NCBI GenBank assembly: GCA_017883405.1
Contig: JADGNO010000207.1
Location: forward strand, 1-36,402
Source of the DNA: Occallatibacter sp.
GTDB taxonomy: Bacteria; Acidobacteriota; Terriglobia; Terriglobales; Acidobacteriaceae
Direction: 5' to 3'
Length of the DNA: 36,402 nt
Part shown: piece by piece, positions 31,935 to 36,402 of the stretch
Position numbering within the stretch: position 1 is the first letter of the stretch
How the letters are laid out: every line of letters begins with the position of its first letter
The notes under the pieces: generated by a model
Database searches by the model: none
Seen by the model: the letters and a program-made list of their open reading frames with translations, nothing else
Told to the model about the DNA's origin: nothing
Made by a program: the position numbers and the translations under genes

Positions 31935-32354
31935 CTAGCGATGAGCCCAGACCTTCCATTCCAGGTTTCCCTGCTCGTCGGTCAAAGTCTCCCAGCGCTC
32001 TACGAACACCGCGTCGCCGGTTACCGGCAATATAGCCTGACGAAGAGAGTGTTTTACTTCCGCTGCGGTTGCATGTGGGGGTAAATTTACATCCGCCGCC
32101 GACACCACGATCACCATTCCTCGTTCACCATCGCCTGTTACCTGGATGGGATGCGCGAGGGCGGTTACCGGAACCGGCTTGTCGCCGTAATGCCAAAGCT
32201 GCGGAGTAATGAAGATGAACAACAGAATCAGCGTCACCTTCACGTCGTAATGGAAACTGCCGCGCCGGTAGGTCCAATAAAAATAACTCTTCACAACTTC
32301 GCCGACGTTGCGCCTCGGCTTGGCGGCAACAGTGCTACTGCCGGATGATTCCAT
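31935..32354 (-). CDS. Small single-pass membrane protein coupled to serS
   Basis: A 139-residue protein I do not recognise. A basic cytoplasmic N-terminus (AAKPRRNVGEVVKSYFYWTYRRGSFHYDV) is followed by one membrane helix (VTLILLFIFITPQLW) and a periplasmic domain of about 80 residues rich in Val (MVIVVSAADVNLPPHATAAEV and a WETLTDEQGNLEWKVW end). The layout resembles ExbD/TolR-type proteins in general topology, but no convincing family motif is visible. The ATG at 32354 overlaps the TGA of serS by one base (TGATG), with AAGGAG 5 nt before it, so translation is coupled to serS. A GTG one codon earlier is the alternative start. Confidence 0.7.
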   Translation of the reverse strand: MESSGSSTVAAKPRRNVGEVVKSYFYWTYRRGSFHYDVKVTLILLFIFITPQLWHYGDKPVPVTALAHPIQVTGDGERGMVIVVSAADVNLPPHATAAEVKHSLRQAILPVTGDAVFVERWETLTDEQGNLEWKVWAHR

Positions 32355-33682
32355 CACAACTCCTTCGTAATCCGATCTGCTCCGCCCATATAAGGTTGCA
32401 GTGCTTTCGGAATAAGCACTGTGCCGTCGGCCTGCTGATAGTTCTCAAGAATCGCAAGCCAGGTGCGGCCCACGGCCAGGCCGCTGCCGTTTAAGGTGTG
32501 AACAAATTCCGGCTTGGCTTTTGCGCCTCCCGGTCTGTAGCGGATGTTTGCCCGTCGAGCCTGGAACGCGTCGAAATTGGAGCAGGACGAAATCTCCCGG
32601 TACAGTTTCTGGCCAGGCAGCCATACTTCAAGGTCGAACGTCTTTGCGGATGAAAACCCAGTGTCGCCCGTGCAAAGCAGCATCCGCCGGTAAGGCAGAT
32701 CCAGAGCTTCGAGGATCTCCTCGGCATGACGGGTCAGCAGTTCATGCTGCGCATCTGATTCTTCCGGGCGCACGAATTTGACCAGCTCAACTTTCTGGAA
32801 CTGGTGCTGCCGGATGATGCCGCGCGTGTCTTTACCTGCCGCGCCGGCCTCTGCGCGGAAACATGGCGTGTAGGCCGTTAACGAGATCGGGAGCCGAGCT
32901 TCGTCCAGAATCTCATCGCGATAAAGATTCGTCACCGGCACTTCAGCGGTCGGGATCAGCCAGTGGTCGTTGTCTTTGAACTCGCCTCGTGCAACAGCTT
33001 CAGCATCCGCATCGGAGCAACGGAAAAGGTCTTCAGCGAACTTGGGCAACTGTCCGGTGCCGAACAGCGATTTTGAATTGACCATGAACGGCGGAAGCAC
33101 TTCGGTATAGCCGTGCTTGCTTGTATGCAGGTCAAGCATAAAGCTGATGAGGGCTCGCTCAAGCCGCGCACCCGCGCCCATGTAGACCGCAAAGCGCGCG
33201 CCTGAGAGCTTGGCCGCCCGTTCCTGATCGAGAATGCCAAGTGCTTCGCCGATCTCCCAGTGCGGCTTGGGCTCGAAATCGAAACTGCGAATTTCGCCCC
33301 ACGTCTTCACCGCTTTGTTGTCAGCTTCTGAAAGGCCTGTTGGAACCTCGTCGCGCGTCAGGTTCGGAATACTTGAGAGTGCCAGGCGCATCTGCTCGTC
33401 GAAAGCCGCGGCGGCCTTGTCCAACTCGTCGAGCTGCTCCTTGAGTGCGCGAGTCTCATCCATTACCGCGGTGGCATCCTGGCCGGCCTTTTTCAGGGCA
33501 CCAACCTGCTGGCTGAGCTCGTTACGGCGGGCTTTCAAGCGTTCTGAAGTGGTAATGGCTTCGCGGCGGCTCTGGTCAAGAGCGCGAAAATCTCCCAGCA
33601 AAGCAACAGGATCGGCGCCGCGCGCACGTAGCTTGGCCTCAACAAGTTCCAGGTTGGAACGAACAAATCCCAAATCAAGCAT
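32354..33682 (-). CDS. serS: Seryl-tRNA synthetase
   Basis: A 442-residue class II synthetase that charges tRNA-Ser (and tRNA-Sec where present) with serine in the cytosol. The N-terminal helical arm for tRNA binding is at about 30-110 (coiled coil, heptad-like charges). Motif 2 is [15 protein letters not shown] and motif 3 is [18 protein letters not shown]; the RTW variation from the usual RTLVA is minor. [10 protein letters not shown] and the [15 protein letters not shown] stretch are typical. Length (about 425-440 expected) is normal. A small membrane protein gene starts at its stop codon. The ribosome-binding site is weak. Confidence 0.96.
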   Translation of the reverse strand: MLDLGFVRSNLELVEAKLRARGADPVALLGDFRALDQSRREAITTSERLKARRNELSQQVGALKKAGQDATAVMDETRALKEQLDELDKAAAAFDEQMRLALSSIPNLTRDEVPTGLSEADNKAVKTWGEIRSFDFEPKPHWEIGEALGILDQERAAKLSGARFAVYMGAGARLERALISFMLDLHTSKHGYTEVLPPFMVNSKSLFGTGQLPKFAEDLFRCSDADAEAVARGEFKDNDHWLIPTAEVPVTNLYRDEILDEARLPISLTAYTPCFRAEAGAAGKDTRGIIRQHQFQKVELVKFVRPEESDAQHELLTRHAEEILEALDLPYRRMLLCTGDTGFSSAKTFDLEVWLPGQKLYREISSCSNFDAFQARRANIRYRPGGAKAKPEFVHTLNGSGLAVGRTWLAILENYQQADGTVLIPKALQPYMGGADRITKEL

Positions 33683-33789
33683 TCTATTACCAGTTTACAA
33701 GACGGAAATCATCACTTAGTTAATTCCGGTGCATTGGCTTAATGAAGTGACGGCCGCTTTCGCTCGGAATCCTTTGGCGATTCGGCAAG

Positions 33790-35211
33790 TCACTTGGATA
33801 TCGACACCTTGTTCTCATCGCTGACGGGGCCTGACTCAGTCTGCTCCTTCCAGCCGGGCAGATTCTGGTCGCCGGTGATCAGGCGAGCGCCTCGAGTGAA
33901 CGTGAAATATGTCCAGATCCACGCGGCGAAAACGGCAATGCGATTGCGGAAGCCGATGAGGAAGAAGATGTGCACCGTAAGCCAGGTGACCCATGCAGGG
34001 AACCCGCTCATGTGGGCCTTGAAGGGCCACTCCACCTTGGCCACAGCAGACATGCGTCCGATGGTCGCCATATCGCCCTTGTCAAAGTAATGGAAGGGAG
34101 GCCGACGAGCGCCTTTCAAATCGGCAGCAATCATTTTGCCCACATGGTCGCCCATCTGCATGGCAGGTTGGGCCACGCCGGGAACCTGGTGACCGTCCTG
34201 CTCAAAATGAGCCAGGTCGCCGAGGATGAACACCTCAGGCAGCCCCGGCGGGTTAAGCCGGTCGTCAACGATTACGCAGCTGCGCTTATCGAGCGGTGCG
34301 CCCAGCATCTTGCCCAGCGGGGACGCCTGCACGCCCGCTGCCCACAGCGTTACCGCCGCCTCAATGCGCACCGGGCTTCCGCCGCCGTCGTTGCCAGCTC
34401 CTTTTGCAAGAGAGGCTTCAACGTAGCCAGGCCCCATGCCCGTGACCTGCGTGCCGGTGTGCACTTCAACGCCCAACTCACGCAGCGAGGCTTCAGCTTT
34501 CGCAGAAAGGTCCGGCGGATAGGCGGCCAGCACGCGCGGGGAGCCTTCAAGCAGCAGCACGCGCGACTTGGTGGGGTCGATGTGTCGGAAGTCATGCCGC
34601 ATGTAGAGCTGCGCAATGTCAGAGATGGCACCGGCAAGTTCCACGCCCGTGGGACCGCCGCCAACTACGACGAAATTCAGTGGCGGATGCCAGCCATGCT
34701 CCAGCATCTGGCGCTCTGCCAGCTCAAAGGCGAGCAGCACGCGGCGGCGTATCTCGGTCGCGTCCTCAATGGTCTTCAGGCCCGGCGCGAGAGTCTTCCA
34801 CTCGGGGTGCGCAAAGTAGGAGTGCGTAGCGCCGGTGGCGATGACCAGGTAGTCGTAAGTGATTTGCGACCCGCTGCCGAGCGACACTAGGCGGGTGGAG
34901 ACATCAATATTCACCACCTCATCCATCAGAACTTCGGTGTTCCGTTGGCGGCGCAAAATAGTGCGGATGGGCTGAGCGATGTCAGCCGGCGACAGAACGG
35001 CCAGCGCGACCTGGTAGAGCAAAGGCTGAAAAGTGTGGTGGTTGCGGCGGTCGATTACGGTTACGTCCACTGGAAGATGGCGAAGACTTAACGCAGCATG
35101 GAGGCCTCCAAAGCCGCCGCCGATGATGACGACGCGGGGGCGGGCAGGCGCGGGAGCCATTGGCCGATGCTCAGCAGCCTTCGGGGAAACGGGGATCGTC
35201 GGTTCGCTCAC
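33790..35211 (-). CDS. ndh: Type II NADH dehydrogenase-like FAD oxidoreductase
   Basis: From the GTG at 35211 (chosen because AAGGTGGAGG lies 8 nt upstream) the protein is 473 residues. The FAD-binding GGGFGG is at 31-36, the NAD-binding GGGPTG at 184-189 and the second FAD contact ILGDLAHFE further on. The quinone-side AVQPAM-like segment reads GVAQPAMQMG. The C-terminus has hydrophobic helices (WLTVHIFFLIGF, IAVFAAWIWTYFTF) that would anchor it to the inner face of the membrane. It would pass electrons from NADH to quinone without pumping protons. A sulfide:quinone reductase is less likely because the catalytic Cys pair is absent. The frame upstream of GTG 35211 does not look like coding sequence. 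Confidence 0.88.
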   Translation of the reverse strand: MSEPTIPVSPKAAEHRPMAPAPARPRVVIIGGGFGGLHAALSLRHLPVDVTVIDRRNHHTFQPLLYQVALAVLSPADIAQPIRTILRRQRNTEVLMDEVVNIDVSTRLVSLGSGSQITYDYLVIATGATHSYFAHPEWKTLAPGLKTIEDATEIRRRVLLAFELAERQMLEHGWHPPLNFVVVGGGPTGVELAGAISDIAQLYMRHDFRHIDPTKSRVLLLEGSPRVLAAYPPDLSAKAEASLRELGVEVHTGTQVTGMGPGYVEASLAKGAGNDGGGSPVRIEAAVTLWAAGVQASPLGKMLGAPLDKRSCVIVDDRLNPPGLPEVFILGDLAHFEQDGHQVPGVAQPAMQMGDHVGKMIAADLKGARRPPFHYFDKGDMATIGRMSAVAKVEWPFKAHMSGFPAWVTWLTVHIFFLIGFRNRIAVFAAWIWTYFTFTRGARLITGDQNLPGWKEQTESGPVSDENKVSISK

Positions 35212-35219
35212 GTATTGCG

Positions 35220-35229
35220 CCTCCACCTT
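35220..35229 (-). promoter_or_regulatory. Shine-Dalgarno site fixing the GTG start of the NDH-2 gene
   Basis: On the minus strand AAGGTGGAGG lies 8 nt before GTG at 35211. The later ATG at 35160 has no such site, and the GTG gives an 18-residue extension before the Rossmann fold. Confidence 0.55.
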
Positions 35230-35331
35230 GTAGATGCGCCGGGGTCGCCGCCGGTCACAGAGCCTTTTGCCCCGGAGCATGGCTGGAGTCTTAGAGATAG
35301 CACCCAGACCCGTGTGCGATAGCATTCACCT

Positions 35332-36210
35332 ATGATTGCGGGCGCTTCCCTGGGTTGGTGGGTTGGATTTCATGTGGCGGTTGTGGCGCTGCTGGTGGCG
35401 GACTGGTTCATGCCTGGGCGTCGCAACGAGAGCAAGCACATGCACGCCTTTGCCTGGATCGGCACCGGCGTAATGGTGCTGGCCGCAGCAACTTTTGGCT
35501 GCTGGGTAGCCTACGCGCACGGGCGGCAAGCAGCACTGGAATTTGCAGCGGGCTACACGGTCGAAACTTCGCTCAGCATCGATAACCTTTTTATTTTCAT
35601 GGTGTTGTTTCAAGGGTTCCGTATCGGCGTGCGGCGGCAACACCGTGCGCTGTTGTGGGGAGTAGCGGGGGCGGTGGTGCTGCGCGGCGTGTTTATTGCA
35701 TTAGGCGTCTCACTCTTACAGCGGTTCGAGTGGATCACCTACGTTTTCGGTGCTTTCCTGCTTTATGCTGCTTTCCGGCTCTTTGCGGGAAGTTCCGCCA
35801 AGTCTGCCATTCCGGAATGGATCCGCAAGATGCAGCCGGCGAAGGGTTCTCTGCTGCCGGTGATCCTTGCCGTCGAATTCACCGATGTAATCTTCGCTAC
35901 CGATTCGATACCAGCGGTTCTGGCCGTGACGCATAATCCGTTTGTGGCCTACACGTCGAACATTGCTGCAGTGCTGGGCTTGCGCTCACTCTATTTCGCG
36001 CTGGCCGGGCTGCTTGACCGCATCAAGTACCTGCATTACGGTCTGGGCGCGCTGCTGGCCTTTATCGCAATCAAAATGCTGGGCGTGCGCTGGTTTGATA
36101 TTCCTATCACGATCTCGCTCGTGGTTATCGGCGTGATCCTTGCTGTGTGCGCGGTGGCGTCGGCTCTGAATACAGGGATGAGGGATCAGGGAACAGGGAT
36201 CAGCAAGTAA
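35332..36210 (+). CDS. TerC/Alx-family integral membrane protein
   Basis: A 292-residue protein with about eight hydrophobic helices. The family's conserved acidic segments are clear: VETSLSIDNLFIFMV (about 76-90) and AVEFTDVIFATDSIPAVLAV (about 184-203), with NIAAVLGLRSLYF next. TerC-type proteins have been linked to Mn2+ export, tellurite resistance and metal loading of exported enzymes; the acidic residues in helices are candidate cation ligands. No ter operon is present, and no yybP-ykoY Mn2+ riboswitch is evident in the 120 bp upstream. The end of the gene, coding MRDQGTGISK, is made of a 7-bp G-rich repeat, which looks like an added tail. The gene is divergent from NDH-2. Confidence 0.88.
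   Translation: MIAGASLGWWVGFHVAVVALLVADWFMPGRRNESKHMHAFAWIGTGVMVLAAATFGCWVAYAHGRQAALEFAAGYTVETSLSIDNLFIFMVLFQGFRIGVRRQHRALLWGVAGAVVLRGVFIALGVSLLQRFEWITYVFGAFLLYAAFRLFAGSSAKSAIPEWIRKMQPAKGSLLPVILAVEFTDVIFATDSIPAVLAVTHNPFVAYTSNIAAVLGLRSLYFALAGLLDRIKYLHYGLGALLAFIAIKMLGVRWFDIPITISLVVIGVILAVCAVASALNTGMRDQGTGISK
36175..36198 (+). repeat. Four GGG tracts in 7-bp register (G-quadruplex type) at the TerC 3' end
   Basis: GGG at 36175-36177, 36182-36184, 36189-36191 and 36196-36198 are separated by 4-nt loops ATGA, ATCA and AACA. This fits the G3N1-7 rule for a quadruplex on the coding strand and mRNA. It overlaps the last TerC codons, ending 12 bp before the end of the stop codon. Confidence 0.7.
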
Positions 36211-36331
36211 ATGCCGCCGCGATCGTTGGTGCAACGCTAGCGAATCGCTGTCGTATGGATACAAACAAATCTCGTGATTCTGAATAAACTAGCACTTTGA
36301 TGCGTTGCGCTATGATGGTTGCCGACGAGCC

Positions 36332-36361
36332 CCTGATCCCCACGGGCCCGGTGAAATCAGG
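36332..36361 (+). promoter_or_regulatory. Hairpin that would hide the ribosome-binding site of the last gene
   Basis: CCTGAT (36332-36337) is the exact reverse complement of ATCAGG (36356-36361), with CAC/GTG pairing (36341-36343 with 36351-36353) inside. The right arm includes the start of AGGAG, 3 nt before the ATG at 36367. Confidence 0.4.
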
Positions 36362-36366
36362 AGCTT

Positions 36367-36402
36367 ATGCAATCTATCTCACGGCGCAAGTTCGTCGCCC
36401 TG
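36367..36402 (+). CDS. Start of a Tat-exported protein (3' end outside window)
   Basis: The last 12 codons read MQSISRRKFVAL. SRRKF matches the twin-arginine consensus S/T-R-R-x-F, so the protein is probably exported folded by the Tat system. AGGAG at 36359-36363 lies 3 nt before the ATG, a little close. The 156-bp gap after TerC contains the hairpin above and no clear promoter. Nothing can be said of the mature protein; a cofactor-binding or substrate-binding enzyme is the usual class. Confidence 0.6.
   Translation, partial: MQSISRRKFVAL

Noticed and set aside
35212-35331. yybP-ykoY Mn2+ riboswitch ahead of the TerC gene
   Set aside because: The family association prompted a look, but I see no sequence like the conserved internal loops.
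36300-36366. Fluoride or TPP riboswitch in front of the last gene
   Set aside because: Some short words resemble these classes, but the conserved cores are absent; only a simple hairpin can be supported.

Overview
The window looks like chromosomal core-and-accessory DNA from a GC-rich Gram-negative bacterium, most likely an acidobacterium (Acidobacteriota, Terriglobia-like). This is inferred from the mix of families: DUF5715-type secreted protein, a LolA-like carrier, TolB-type beta-propeller, a soluble PRC/MgtE_N/CBS protein, an Nramp-related transporter with a non-canonical metal site, and a GH18-deacetylase-glycosyltransferase fusion. No marker here fixes the species. Genes are densely packed, no gap exceeds 300 bp, and I see no tRNA, rRNA, CRISPR array, IS element or prophage.

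Layout. 1-1.4 kb: end of acpP and all of fabF (fatty acid synthesis), closed by a terminator. 1.5-8.05 kb, minus strand: SDR oxidoreductase, YIP1 membrane protein, secreted DUF5715/LAS-peptidase-like protein, aroB, MgtC/DUF4010 membrane protein with a structured leader, and a stand-alone ABC ATPase. 8.1-10.3 kb, plus strand: argJ and a degenerate thiamine-dehydrogenase E1-alpha-like protein. 10.3-12.35 kb, minus strand: overlapping tandem tyrosine recombinases (xerD then xerC in transcription order). 12.6-13.9 kb: HAD phosphatase and Nudix hydrolase. 14-15.3 kb: Nramp-like transporter. 15.5-18.45 kb: TolB-like propeller protein, then an AHSA1/SRPBCC plus ArsR pair behind a palindromic operator. 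18.5-21.3 kb, minus strand: nitronate monooxygenase/PfaD-like flavoprotein and the soluble MgtE-like protein. 21.4-22.4 kb: RsbW-type kinase and STAS anti-anti-sigma factor. 22.5-23.95 kb: LemA and a TPM-domain protein. 24.1-26.2 kb: oligopeptidase B-like S9 peptidase. 26.2-31.9 kb: a 1176-residue polysaccharide enzyme, divergent from a GT-C membrane glycosyltransferase that converges on and overlaps a LolA-like gene. 31.9-35.2 kb: small membrane protein, serS, NDH-2. 35.3 kb to the end: TerC-family membrane protein and the first codons of a Tat-exported protein.

How the pieces relate. Three families linked elsewhere to Mg2+/Mn2+ handling occur within about 15 kb (MgtC/DUF4010, Nramp-like, MgtE_N/CBS), and TerC at the far end is another metal-linked family. 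They are not one operon, so any common role is inference. The GH18-CE4-GT2 fusion and the GT-C enzyme share a divergent control region with an inverted repeat and may build or modify one envelope glycan. The strongest unexplained signals are: two tandem stem-loops with complementary loops ahead of the MgtC-like gene; the E1-alpha-like protein that has lost cofactor-site residues; the palindromic operator ahead of the SRPBCC/ArsR pair; and a heptad GGG repeat at the end of the TerC gene.
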